Assembly: GCA_905202255.1 (NCBI GenBank)
Contig: CAJKRH010000015.1
Span: forward strand, 1 to 39,603
Reading direction: 5' to 3'
DNA length: 39,603 nt
Origin: an uncultured Ruminococcus sp.
GTDB lineage: Bacteria; Bacillota; Clostridia; Oscillospirales; CAG-272
In this document: positions 7,684-15,648 of the stretch, piece by piece
Position numbering within the stretch: the stretch's first letter is position 1
How the letters are laid out: each line of letters begins with the position of its first letter
The notes under the pieces: generated by a model
What the model was told of the DNA's origin: nothing
The model's input: the letters and a program-made list of their open reading frames with translations, nothing else
The model's database searches: none
Made by a program: the position numbers and the translations under genes

Positions 7684-9639
7684 TTAATAAAGCTTTGCGC
7701 CTGCGGGAATATGATTGTCAACCATCAGGAGATGGAGCTTCTCTTCACCCTCCTCGTGATGAACCGCACTTATAAGCATTCCGCAGGATTCTATGCCCAT
7801 CATCGCTCTGGGAGGAAGATTCGTAATGGCGATGCAGGTTTTGCCGATAAGCTCCTCCGGCTCATAGAAGGGATGAATACCGCTGAGTATCGTTCTGTTT
7901 TCGCCCGTGCCGTCATCGAGTGTAAATTTCAGAAGCTTCTTCGACTTCGGAACAGCCTCGCAGGCAAGCACCTTGACCGCTCTGAAATCCGACTTTGCAA
8001 ATGTTTCGAAATCGACATAATCCCTGAAAAGCGGCTCTATCTCAACCTTTGAGAAATCAATAACCTCCGGCTCGGACTTCTCCTCTGCTTTCGGTTCCTC
8101 GGCTTTTGCTTCGTCGTTCTTCTTTTTGCCGTCCGTAAGCGGCTTCATCGTCGGGAAAAGGATGACATCGCGGATATTCTCTTCTCCTGTGAGAAGCATT
8201 ACGAGTCTGTCGATACCTATACCGAGACCGCCCGTGGGAGGAAGTCCGTATTCGAGTGCGCAGATATAGTCGTCGTCTATATCGCAAGCCTCCTCGTCGC
8301 CCTGTGCCTTGAGCAGTGCCTGCGCCTCAAAGCGCTCGCGCTGGTCTATCGGGTCATTAAGCTCGGAGAAAGCATTTCCGTGCTCTCTGCCGACTATGAA
8401 AAGTTCAAAGCGCTGTGTATATCTTGTATCCGCGGGGTCTTTCTTCGCAAGGGGAGAAATCTCCACGGGATAGTGCGTGATGAATGTAGGCTGGATAAGC
8501 TTTGCCTCTACATATTCGTCGAAGAAGAGGTTTATTATATCGCCTATCTTGTGGCGCTCCTCATATTCGATATGATGCTCCTTTGCGGCGGCTCTTGCCT
8601 CCTCGAGAGTTGTAATCTTATCGAAATCAACGCCGGAATAAAGCTTCACGGCATCAACCATCTTCATTCTCGCGAAAGGCTTTTCAAGGTCGATATCTAT
8701 GCCAGCATAGTTTATCTTTTCCGTGCCGAGAACATTCTTTGCCACGGTGCGTATAAGCTCCTCTGTCAGGTTCATTATTCCCTCAAAATCGGTATATGCC
8801 TGATAAAGTTCGAGCAGAGTGAATTCGGGATTGTGTCTTGTATCCATGCCCTCATTGCGGAAAACTCTGCCTATCTCGTAAACTTTCTCGAATCCGCCGA
8901 CGATAAGGCGCTTCAGATGAAGCTCGAGCGCGATTCTCATATACATGGGAATATCGAGCGCATTGTGATGCGTGATAAAGGGGCGCGCGGAAGCGCCGCC
9001 CGCGATATTGTGAAGCACTGGAGTTTCAACCTCGCAGAAGCCCTTGTCATCAAGAAATCTGCGAATTTCGCGGATGATAGCCGAACGCTTTGCAAAAGTT
9101 TCGCGAACCTCGGGATTTACGATGAGGTCGACATATCTCTGGCGGTAGCGCAGGTCTGTATCCTTGAGTCCGTGATACTTCTCGGGAAGAGGAAGCAGAG
9201 ACTTGGAAAGAAGCATTATCTTCGTTGCATGGACGGAAATTTCGCCCATCTGCGTGCGGAATACGATGCCCTCCACTCCGAAGATATCGCCGATATCGCA
9301 CTTTTTGAAAGCGGCGTAGTCCTCTTCGCCGACATCGTCGCGCTTTACATAAACCTGTATTCTGTCAGTGCCGTCGCGCAAATCCATGAACGAAGCCTTG
9401 CCCATGATACGGCGGCTCATCATTCTGCCCGCGATGGAAACGCTCTTGCCCTCATAGCCGGCAAAGTCGTTTTTGATATCGAGCGCGTGCGCGTTTATAT
9501 CGTATTTCACAACGGTAAAGGGGTCTTTTCCGTCTGCTCTGAGCGCGGCGAGCTTATCGCGTCTTATCTGAAGGATTTCGTTTACCTTTTCCTCGGTCAG
9601 CTCTTCTGCCGCCTTGTTCTGATTTTCAAATTCTGCCAT
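7684..9639 (-). CDS. lysS: Lysyl-tRNA synthetase, class II, with C-terminal tRNA-binding domain
   Basis: Charges tRNA-Lys with lysine in the cytoplasm. The 651-residue protein has the usual class II LysRS body: an N-terminal OB anticodon-binding domain (about 60-165), motif 2 (RNEGMDTRHNPEFTLLELY) and motif 3 (GLGIGIDRLVMLLTG), ending near residue 500 with VILFPTMKPL as in standard ~490-500-residue enzymes. A charged Lys/Glu/Ala linker (about 505-530) then leads to an extra domain of about 110 residues resembling Trbp111/MetRS-C/EMAPII modules: FAKSDFRAVKVLACEAVPKS, KLLKFTLDDG, ILSGIHPFYEPEELIGK and GMLISAVHHEEGEEKLHLL. This is a fusion rather than a frameshift, since the frame is continuous. 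Start: AGGAGA 7 nt upstream. Lies 27 nt after greA. Confidence 0.95.
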   Translation of the reverse strand: MAEFENQNKAAEELTEEKVNEILQIRRDKLAALRADGKDPFTVVKYDINAHALDIKNDFAGYEGKSVSIAGRMMSRRIMGKASFMDLRDGTDRIQVYVKRDDVGEEDYAAFKKCDIGDIFGVEGIVFRTQMGEISVHATKIMLLSKSLLPLPEKYHGLKDTDLRYRQRYVDLIVNPEVRETFAKRSAIIREIRRFLDDKGFCEVETPVLHNIAGGASARPFITHHNALDIPMYMRIALELHLKRLIVGGFEKVYEIGRVFRNEGMDTRHNPEFTLLELYQAYTDFEGIMNLTEELIRTVAKNVLGTEKINYAGIDIDLEKPFARMKMVDAVKLYSGVDFDKITTLEEARAAAKEHHIEYEERHKIGDIINLFFDEYVEAKLIQPTFITHYPVEISPLAKKDPADTRYTQRFELFIVGREHGNAFSELNDPIDQRERFEAQALLKAQGDEEACDIDDDYICALEYGLPPTGGLGIGIDRLVMLLTGEENIRDVILFPTMKPLTDGKKKNDEAKAEEPKAEEKSEPEVIDFSKVEIEPLFRDYVDFETFAKSDFRAVKVLACEAVPKSKKLLKFTLDDGTGENRTILSGIHPFYEPEELIGKTCIAITNLPPRAMMGIESCGMLISAVHHEEGEEKLHLLMVDNHIPAGAKLY

Positions 9640-9665
9640 TTCGGTTTCTCCTCGATATTTTCAGT

Positions 9666-10142
9666 TTAGTTTCTTGTTATCTTCAGTATCTTGAATTTTG
9701 CCGTGCCGTCGGGAACCTCCACAGTCACGATATCGCCTACCTTTGTGCCGATGAGAGCCTTGCCTATCGGAGACTGATCGGAGATTTTTCTCGCCGCAGG
9801 GTCAACCTCGTGGGAGTTTACTATAGTAAATTCGTCCTCTTCGTCATATTCCATATCGAGCACGCCGACTGTGACGCCGGGTCTTACGGAATCCGTCTGT
9901 ATCTCACTGTCGGAAATAACAGTGACATGTTTGATAGTTTCCTCAAGCTCGGCTATCTGCGCCTCGACCTTAGCCTGCTCATTTTTAGCCTCGTCATATT
10001 CACTGTTTTCGGAAAGGTCGCCGAAGGAGCGTGCTATGCCTACATTCTCAGCTGCCTCTTTGCGCTTTACGCTTTTCAGAAAGTCAAGCTCTTCCTTGAG
10101 CTTTTCAAGTCCGCTTTCCGTCATTACGATTTGTTTTGCCAT
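9666..10142 (-). CDS. greA: Transcription elongation factor GreA
   Basis: Binds the secondary channel of RNA polymerase and stimulates cleavage of backtracked transcripts. The 158-residue length is exact for the family. The N-terminal coiled coil (about 1-75) carries the functional acidic tip in the DLSENSEYDEAKNEQ stretch, and the C-terminal FKBP-like domain shows the SPIGKALIGTKVGDIVTVE segment. Start: GGGAG about 10 nt before the ATG. It sits between the S41 protease (51 nt upstream) and lysS (26 nt downstream); greA-lysS adjacency is common in Firmicutes, and no terminator is seen on either side. Confidence 0.97.
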   Translation of the reverse strand: MAKQIVMTESGLEKLKEELDFLKSVKRKEAAENVGIARSFGDLSENSEYDEAKNEQAKVEAQIAELEETIKHVTVISDSEIQTDSVRPGVTVGVLDMEYDEEDEFTIVNSHEVDPAARKISDQSPIGKALIGTKVGDIVTVEVPDGTAKFKILKITRN

Positions 10143-10193
10143 TTCAGAATATCTCCCTTTTGATAATTATTTAAATAGTTTATTTATTACGTT

Positions 10194-11561
10194 TTATTTG
10201 ATTTTTGAGTAAGCCTCATCGAGAGCCGCTTTCAGCTGTGCGTCCTCGTCCTCGTTGAGCGTCATCAGATTTCTGTTTTTATATTCATCGGCTATCTCAA
10301 CGGCGATATCGGGTGCTATTCCCTTTCCGTCATAATTATCGGAGAAAGGAGGCGCATAGAGGAACGATGTCACCATGAGAACACCGCTTCCCACGCCGAA
10401 GCCACTCTGACCGCAACCCTTGCCGTAGGTATTCGCTCCGACTATTGTCACCTTGCCGTAGTCGCGCAGTGCCGAGGTGAAAAGCTCCGCCGCGGAAGCC
10501 GAATTTTCGTTTGCGAGGACTACAATCGGTACATCTATTTCGCTCGCGTCGGATTTGTAGGTCTGCTCAAGGACAAGCTCATTGTCCTTTTTGCCGAAGA
10601 TACGCACGATAGGTCCCTCGGGAAGCAGATAATCGAGCATCGAACATACTGCCGAAAGCTCGCCGCCGGGATTTCCGCGGACATCGAATATCAGACTCTC
10701 GCAACCGTCGGCAAGTGCCGCTTCCACAGCCGCCTTGAACTGCTTCGGTGTGACGGAATAGAAGTTTGTTATATTGATGTGCGCTATCTTTTTGCCGTCG
10801 CGCTCGTATTCGTTTGCGATTACAGTCTGCGCTTCGTAGTTGTTTCTGGTAACGGTGATGTCCTGCTCCGCACCGTCGCGTCTTACCGTGAGCGTAACTT
10901 GAGTTCCCGCGGTGCCGGCAACGAGGCTGACCGCCTCATTGTAGCCGACATCGGCTATCCTCTTTCCGTCGATGGCGACTATCACATCGCCCTTTTTCAT
11001 TCCCGCTTCCATCGCAGGACTCGACTGCATGACATAAACTATCTCTATGCCGTCATCGGTCTGCACTATATAAACACCGATGCCGACGGAATTTCCGCTC
11101 ATCTTGGCAGAAAAATCAGCCCATTCCTCCGCGTTGTAGTAAATCGCATAGTCGTCGCCCGAGTAATAAGCATATGCATGGAGAAGCGCGTCGTTTATCG
11201 CGTCGCTGTCGACATCATAGATATAATTTTCCTTGAAAATATCCATCATATCGAAAAGGTCTTTGTATTTAGCCAGTTCACCGCGCTCTTCGTTCAGCTT
11301 CGCATTGTAATTGACGCTCGCTATGATATATGTCGTCTGGGAAGTAACGAGCACGGCAAGAACTATGAGAAATATCGAGAGCACGAGAGAAATCTTCTTC
11401 GGCTTTCTCACATTGACATTCACATCCGCATATGCGGGCATGCCTGACGCATTTCCGGCGGAAGCCGTGTTCTCTGCGGGAGTTACATTTTCTGCGGGAG
11501 TCACCTGCTCCCTCTCATCGGTATTTTCGCGATTATTGGTGTTTTCAATATTGTTTTCCAT
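10194..11561 (-). CDS. S41 family C-terminal processing peptidase (CtpA-like)
   Basis: Membrane-anchored PDZ serine protease of the tail-specific family, acting outside the membrane. The 455-residue protein has a disordered Asn/Thr/Glu-rich cytoplasmic N-terminus (1-50), one transmembrane segment at about 56-80 (ISLVLSIFLIVLAVLV), a PDZ domain around 140-230 (MEAGMKKGDVIVAIDGKRI), and the S41 core with substrate-cleft motif FDVRGNPGGELSAV. The catalytic serine is in NENSASAAEL (about 353) and the catalytic lysine in TYGKGCGQ (about 378), the expected ~25-residue spacing. The PDZ and both catalytic residues are intact, so an active protease is expected. Start: GGAGA 6 nt before the ATG. Substrates cannot be told; relatives degrade envelope or sporulation proteins. 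Confidence 0.93.
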   Translation of the reverse strand: MENNIENTNNRENTDEREQVTPAENVTPAENTASAGNASGMPAYADVNVNVRKPKKISLVLSIFLIVLAVLVTSQTTYIIASVNYNAKLNEERGELAKYKDLFDMMDIFKENYIYDVDSDAINDALLHAYAYYSGDDYAIYYNAEEWADFSAKMSGNSVGIGVYIVQTDDGIEIVYVMQSSPAMEAGMKKGDVIVAIDGKRIADVGYNEAVSLVAGTAGTQVTLTVRRDGAEQDITVTRNNYEAQTVIANEYERDGKKIAHINITNFYSVTPKQFKAAVEAALADGCESLIFDVRGNPGGELSAVCSMLDYLLPEGPIVRIFGKKDNELVLEQTYKSDASEIDVPIVVLANENSASAAELFTSALRDYGKVTIVGANTYGKGCGQSGFGVGSGVLMVTSFLYAPPFSDNYDGKGIAPDIAVEIADEYKNRNLMTLNEDEDAQLKAALDEAYSKIK

Positions 11562-11632
11562 AAAAAATCTCCGTATAAAAAATCATATTCAGAGAATAGG
11601 CGGCGAAAAAATCCGCCGATTATTCCGCAAAA

Positions 11633-11661
11633 GAGCGACCCGATATTCAAACGGTTCGCTC
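11633..11661 (-). terminator. Possible weak terminator after the PucR-type regulator gene
   Basis: Minus-strand GAGCGA-A-CCG pairs with CGGGTCGCTC (10-bp stem, one mismatch, 9-nt loop) followed by only four T residues. It begins 11 nt after the stop codon of the regulator gene. The short T run makes it doubtful. A second GC stem (GGCGG/CCGCC) lies at about 11600-11622. Confidence 0.45.
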
Positions 11662-11672
11662 CGGAGTCTGTA

Positions 11673-12758
11673 TCAATATCTGTTGCTCTTCGAATTGAGG
11701 TAGCTTCTGACCATGAGAGCCACCTTGAAGGTTATCGCGTTTTCAAATTCGCGCAGGTCGAGACCTGTTATTTTCTTTATCTTGTCAAGTCTGTAGACAA
11801 GCGTATTTCTGTGGACAAACATCTTTCTCGATGTTTCGGAAACATTGAGGTTGTTCTCAAAGAAGCTCTGTATAGTCGAGAGCGTCTCGCGGTCGAGAGC
11901 GTCTATCGAGCCTTTCTGGAAAACTTCGTTCAGGAAGATTTCGCAGAGCGTAACGGGAAGCTGATAGATAAGTCTGCCTATGCCGAGATTCTCATAGCTT
12001 ACTATTCTCTTGTCGGAATCGAAGATGTGACCGACTTCGAGAGCCGCCTGCGCTTCTCTGTAGGAACGGGAAATGTCCTTGATATTCTCTGCGGGGCTGC
12101 CTATACCGATGGAAATCTTGGCATAAAACTCCGATGCCAGAGTATCGACTATCTCCGTCGCCGTCTTTTCAAGCTCGGCAAGCTCCGTATCGGGCTTCAG
12201 CTCGCGGACGAGAACGATATCGCGCTCGCCTGTGCTGATAACATAATCCTGATTTGAATTCGGGAACATACTCTGGATTATATCAAAAGGAGATGTCTCC
12301 GTATTCGAGCCGAACTTGATGAGGAAAACCACACGCCATACATCCGAGGCGAAGTTCAGCTCCTTGCTTCTTATATACATATCTCCCGGGAGAACATTGT
12401 CGAGAAGCACATTCTTTATAAACGATGTCTTGTCGTATTTGTCGTCGTGGTAATTTTTGATATTGTTCAGAGCGACGGCAAGCACGCTGGACATCTGCGA
12501 TGCCAGCTCATCCTCTCCCTGAATAAATACGATATACTCCGAATTTGTATCCTGAGACATAGGTCTGTAGGTAAAACCGCCGTATGTCACGACATCGGAG
12601 ACATAGCTCATCTCTTCTTTGATATTCTGCCTTGTTTCACCTATTTTCATAAGATCACTGCAGGCAACTATGACCGCGTTGTCGTCTATGACGCCTATCG
12701 TTCTGCCTATGGCGTCCTTCATCTGATGGATAACGCCCTGAAACAATCTGCTCGACAT
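11673..12758 (-). CDS. PucR/CdaR-type transcriptional regulator
   Basis: A 361-residue regulator whose C-terminal segment is a PucR-type helix-turn-helix (LNVSETSRKMFVHRNTLVY, RLDKIKKITGLDLREFENA). The middle (about 150-270) resembles the GGDEF-like domain found in CdaR/PucR proteins (AKISIGIGSPAENIKDISRSY, then REAQAALEVG). The N-terminal ~100 residues may be a ligand-sensing domain. Related proteins control purine, sugar-diacid or amino-acid genes, but no such catabolic genes lie nearby, so the signal is unknown. Start: an in-frame TTG 21 nt upstream would extend the protein, but AAGGAG overlaps that extension and is 9 nt from the ATG at 12758, so the ATG is preferred. It has its own promoter (12824-12852) and a palindrome in its leader (12781-12793). 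Confidence 0.88.
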   Translation of the reverse strand: MSSRLFQGVIHQMKDAIGRTIGVIDDNAVIVACSDLMKIGETRQNIKEEMSYVSDVVTYGGFTYRPMSQDTNSEYIVFIQGEDELASQMSSVLAVALNNIKNYHDDKYDKTSFIKNVLLDNVLPGDMYIRSKELNFASDVWRVVFLIKFGSNTETSPFDIIQSMFPNSNQDYVISTGERDIVLVRELKPDTELAELEKTATEIVDTLASEFYAKISIGIGSPAENIKDISRSYREAQAALEVGHIFDSDKRIVSYENLGIGRLIYQLPVTLCEIFLNEVFQKGSIDALDRETLSTIQSFFENNLNVSETSRKMFVHRNTLVYRLDKIKKITGLDLREFENAITFKVALMVRSYLNSKSNRY

Positions 12759-12780
12759 ATTTATCTTCTCCTTCTGCAAC

Positions 12781-12793
12781 GACGAATTTCGTC
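12781..12793. promoter_or_regulatory. Palindrome GACGAA-T-TTCGTC in the regulator's leader
   Basis: A perfect 6-bp inverted repeat around one base, lying between the promoter (12824-12852) and the ribosome binding site of the PucR-type regulator gene. Its place would suit an autoregulatory operator; this is inference from position alone, and such a short palindrome can arise by chance. Confidence 0.35.
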
Positions 12794-12823
12794 AGTTTGC
12801 AACACTTTTTAACATATATACAT

Positions 12824-12852
12824 ATTCTAACTCAAAATTTGTGAAATTTCAA
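12824..12852 (-). promoter_or_regulatory. Promoter of the PucR-type regulator gene
   Basis: Minus-strand TTGAAA, 17-nt spacer, TAGAAT; both boxes match the sigma-A consensus at five of six positions. The start codon is about 65 nt downstream, leaving a leader that contains the GACGAA palindrome. Confidence 0.75.
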
Positions 12853-12878
12853 TAGTTTTTTCGTAAAAATATCTAAAT

Positions 12879-13676
12879 TCACATCATTTTAATAGTGCAG
12901 AATATACCAAGAGCAAGATATATTACAAAAAATGATACTATCAGATACACCGTCACAAAATTGACCGCCATGCATATAGCCGCGAATACCGCGAGGAGCA
13001 CCGCCATGATGACCCAGAATACATTATAGAACTTTGCGTCCTCTCTTTTTTCCGTCGCCTTGCCGAAGAGTTTCGCGCCCTTTTTGCCCGAAACGAGCAT
13101 GAGAACGATGATTGCCACGGGAGCGGCAAAGCAGTATATTTTGGATATTATCTCGAGCGCCTTGTCAAGACCGTAGTTTGCGGAGCTTCCCGCATAGTAG
13201 AGAGCGGCGCCGGAAACAACGGAGAAAAGCGAAAACTCGAAAAAGCTTCTTGCGCATATATTATAAAGGAAAGCGAGCAGGACAGCCGCAAAGAAAAGCA
13301 CCTGAACCTTTATCATCGCGTTTGAAAGGAAGCGTATCAGCACAAACGAAACGAGCACGAAAATAACGGAGCTCATGATTCCGAACGAAGTGACAACCCT
13401 GCCGGATTCGTCTTTTCCTTTTTTCCTTGTGCATATATAGTATACTACCGAAAGAACTGCAAGCACAGCGAGGGCTATGATGATAAGCGTGATAGCGGAT
13501 ACCACGGGCTTGTCATTTATTATGATGTAGGAGAAAAGCTTCGCCTTATACTTATCGAGCAGAGTGAGCGCTCCGAAGCCTGCCATGGCGACAAAGATAA
13601 GCGCAATGACTCTGTAGATGGCAGTCTCTTCCGCCTTTGCATTATACTTCTTGTTTTCTTTGGTGTTCATATCCAT
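12879..13676 (-). CDS. Multi-pass membrane protein of unknown function
   Basis: Unrecognised 265-residue protein with about seven hydrophobic segments: roughly residues 22-40, 58-80, 97-116, 125-145, 150-165, 182-200 and 216-262 (the last long enough for two). The N-terminus is hydrophilic (KENKKYNAKAEE). Short charged loops (TRKKGKDES near 87, GKKGAKLFGKATEKREDAKF near 200) are positive and probably cytoplasmic. No family signature or catalytic motif was recognised. It lies 63 nt after rsmE without a clear terminator, so it may be read from the rsmE promoter, and is followed by the separately promoted regulator gene. The start is uncertain: the first ATG has only a GAGAAATGG-like binding site. 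Probably real because of its length and consistent hydrophobic pattern. Confidence 0.7.
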   Translation of the reverse strand: MDMNTKENKKYNAKAEETAIYRVIALIFVAMAGFGALTLLDKYKAKLFSYIIINDKPVVSAITLIIIALAVLAVLSVVYYICTRKKGKDESGRVVTSFGIMSSVIFVLVSFVLIRFLSNAMIKVQVLFFAAVLLAFLYNICARSFFEFSLFSVVSGAALYYAGSSANYGLDKALEIISKIYCFAAPVAIIVLMLVSGKKGAKLFGKATEKREDAKFYNVFWVIMAVLLAVFAAICMAVNFVTVYLIVSFFVIYLALGIFCTIKMM

Positions 13677-13739
13677 TTTCCATTTCTCGGCGATAAAATT
13701 TTAATGTTTTTATTTGCCTCCGTTCGCCGCACGGAAAGC

Positions 13740-14480
13740 TTAAAGCTCAAATGCGAAAGCTGCGCATGCGAGAGCAAAGCCCGAAGCTGTCTCGCAGCGT
13801 AATATTCTGTTTCCGAGTGAAACGGGGCGTATGCCTACGCTATCCGCCAGCTCTATCTCCTCCTCGGAGTAGCCGCCCTCGGGTCCTATGAAAAACGAAA
13901 TCGGCGTTGCCCTGTCGGATTTTCTGCTTTCAAAAGCCTGACGGAGCGAAAAATTATGCTCTCCCTCATAGCAGATGAGCGCTGTCCCGTCCGCACAGCA
14001 GGCTTCGACCGCCGTAGCGAAGCTCATCGGCGAGCAGACGGCGGGTATTATTCCTCTGCCGCATTGCTTTGCCGCCTCGTATGCTATGCGCCGATATCGC
14101 TCGAGCTTCTTCGCTTCTCTTGTAAGCTCGGGCTTCACCACGCATCGCGATGAAAAAACCGGAATTATTTCGCAAATGCCCATCTCGACCGATTTCTGGA
14201 CTATATATTCGAATTTATCGCCCTTGGGAACGGATTGAAAAAGCCTTATCTTCATCGGAAATTCCGTTTTCGAGGGTGCCTCGCCCAGTATCGTCGCGCG
14301 GACAAGCCCGTCAAATGCCGTGGATATCCGGCAGAAATAATCGCGCCTGTTCATATCGCAGACGGTTATCTCCTCGCCCTCGCGCATGCGGAGCGACGAA
14401 ATGATATGCCGTGCGTCATCGCCGAGAATGACTATCTCATCATCGTAAATCTGGCTCGGCGGCACAAAAAATCTCGGCAC
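13740..14480 (-). CDS. rsmE: 16S rRNA (uracil-1498-N3)-methyltransferase RsmE
   Basis: SPOUT-class methyltransferase that modifies U1498 of 16S rRNA using S-adenosylmethionine. The 246-residue protein shows the N-terminal PUA-like domain (PRFFVPPSQI, HIISSLRMREGEEITVCD) and the knotted SAM-binding C-terminus (FFIGPEGGYSEEEIELA, SLGNRILRCETASGFALA). Start: AGGAGG lies 7 nt before a GTG at 14480, giving the family-typical MPRFFV start. The longer frame beginning at 14498 would run through this binding site and was rejected. It ends the usual heat-shock/methyltransferase order (dnaJ-prmA-rsmE) but here is set off by 256 nt that hold a consensus promoter and hairpins, so it is probably transcribed independently. 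Confidence 0.95.
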   Translation of the reverse strand: MPRFFVPPSQIYDDEIVILGDDARHIISSLRMREGEEITVCDMNRRDYFCRISTAFDGLVRATILGEAPSKTEFPMKIRLFQSVPKGDKFEYIVQKSVEMGICEIIPVFSSRCVVKPELTREAKKLERYRRIAYEAAKQCGRGIIPAVCSPMSFATAVEACCADGTALICYEGEHNFSLRQAFESRKSDRATPISFFIGPEGGYSEEEIELADSVGIRPVSLGNRILRCETASGFALACAAFAFEL

Positions 14481-14622
14481 GGTATTTCCTCCTCTCATAT
14501 CGGAGCGTTTGCTTTTTTACGCAAAATATGCGAAGATAAAAAACCTTCGCATAAAAGCCGCATGCCGGGGATAAAAGGCAATGAACGGAATAAACCGCGG
14601 CTTTATTTGCAGTCCTTTCTGT
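14481..14622 (-). ncRNA. Structured 5' leader of rsmE (candidate)
   Basis: The segment from the -10 box at 14623 to the rsmE start contains no credible ORF. On the minus strand an outer stem AAAGCCGC/GCGGCTTT (14597-14604 with 14554-14561) closes a ~35-nt loop, followed at once by a second perfect hairpin TGCGAAG/CTTCGCA (14545-14551 with 14529-14535) and then the T-rich ATATTTTGCG. The pattern is compatible with an attenuator or a stable leader. No known riboswitch signature was recognised. Confidence 0.4.
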
Positions 14623-14651
14623 ATTATACAACAAAATAAGCCGTTTGTCAA
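14623..14651 (-). promoter_or_regulatory. Consensus promoter upstream of rsmE
   Basis: Minus-strand TTGACA, 17-nt spacer, TATAAT: a perfect sigma-A consensus. It lies between prmA and rsmE, 143 nt before the rsmE start codon, and would give an independent transcript with a leader of about 135 nt. Confidence 0.88.
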
Positions 14652-14675
14652 AGTATTTATGAAAATTTTTCCTCA

Positions 14676-14711
14676 ATATTTATAAAAAATACCCATTATT
14701 TTTATAAATAT
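14676..14711. other. AT-rich inverted repeat after prmA
   Basis: ATATTTATAAAAA-type arms pair over about 13 bp around a short ACCCATT-containing loop, 26 nt after the prmA stop. It may end the heat-shock transcript, but there is no T run immediately after the stem, so its role as a terminator is uncertain. Confidence 0.4.
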
Positions 14712-14736
14712 CGCATAAGCGACGGAAAAATGTGCA

Positions 14737-15648
14737 TTATTTGCGGAAAACCTCGGCGCACCAGCCGCCGTCATAGAGCGCCTCAACCTTTGTGAAACCG
14801 TTTTCGGTCATCGCGCGGTCAACCTCGTGCTCGCGCTCGCTGATTATGCCGGAGACGACGATATGCGCGCCGTCTTTCATGTATCTGCCGACATCGGGAG
14901 CGAGACGGATGATGATATCGGCGACGATATTTGCCGTCACGATATCGTATTTTTCATTGGGGACACCCGCAAGCAGGTCGGAAACGGCGCATGTCACATT
15001 TTCGCAATTATTACGCTCGAAATTTTCTTTCTCCGTGCGCACGGCAACAGGGTCTATATCGCAGGCAAAGCAGGAGGAAGCACCGAGCTTCGCTCCGCAG
15101 ATGGCAAGTATGCCGCTGCCGCTGCCTACATCGAGCATCTTATCGCCCGACTTGATATACTTTTCGAGAAGCGAGGCGCAGAGGCGCGTCGTCTCGTGCG
15201 TGCCCGTGCCGAAAGCCATGCCGGGGTCCATATCTATGATTATCTCCCCGTCCTTTTTATCATAATGCTCCCAGCTGGGGACAATAACTATCTTTTCGCC
15301 TATCGGGGTCGGCTTGTAATACTTTTTCCAAGCCGTTGACCATTCCTCGTCGGCGGTGTTTATTATTTCGGTCTCATAAGGTATGCCGAGCATCGGCAGG
15401 CGCTCGTTTATATACGAGATATACTCGGCGGCGTTCTTTTCCTCCGGCACAAATACACTGCATGAGCCTTTTGTCTTATCGGCTTTCAGTATGCTCTCGT
15501 CTATCAGGTCGCCATATACGCTTTTCAGCTCCGTATCGATATCGCGATAGTCCTCCGTCATTATGAAATTGTCGAGCATCGACATTACGGCGCTCACCGT
15601 CTCGAGGTCGGTGACATTGCATTTTACTTTAATCTGCGTCCAAATCAC
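14737..15648 (-). CDS. prmA: Ribosomal protein L11 methyltransferase PrmA
   Basis: SAM-dependent trimethylation of lysines of ribosomal protein L11 in the cytoplasm. The 303-residue protein has a small N-terminal substrate-recognition domain (1-~95), a linker, and a class I methyltransferase domain with motif I DVGSGSGILAICGAKLGA, CDIDPVAVRTEKENFERN, and the NPPY-like segment IVTANIVADIIIRLAP. Length fits the family (~300). Start: GTG at 15648, which overlaps the dnaJ stop codon as GTGA, so translation is probably coupled to dnaJ. prmA after dnaJ is the standard Firmicutes arrangement. Confidence 0.96.
   Translation of the reverse strand: MIWTQIKVKCNVTDLETVSAVMSMLDNFIMTEDYRDIDTELKSVYGDLIDESILKADKTKGSCSVFVPEEKNAAEYISYINERLPMLGIPYETEIINTADEEWSTAWKKYYKPTPIGEKIVIVPSWEHYDKKDGEIIIDMDPGMAFGTGTHETTRLCASLLEKYIKSGDKMLDVGSGSGILAICGAKLGASSCFACDIDPVAVRTEKENFERNNCENVTCAVSDLLAGVPNEKYDIVTANIVADIIIRLAPDVGRYMKDGAHIVVSGIISEREHEVDRAMTENGFTKVEALYDGGWCAEVFRK

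Noticed and set aside
8380..9669. A 429-codon open frame on the plus strand
   Set aside because: It lies wholly antisense to lysS, has no ribosome binding site and no recognisable product; codon bias of the true gene leaves the opposite frame open.
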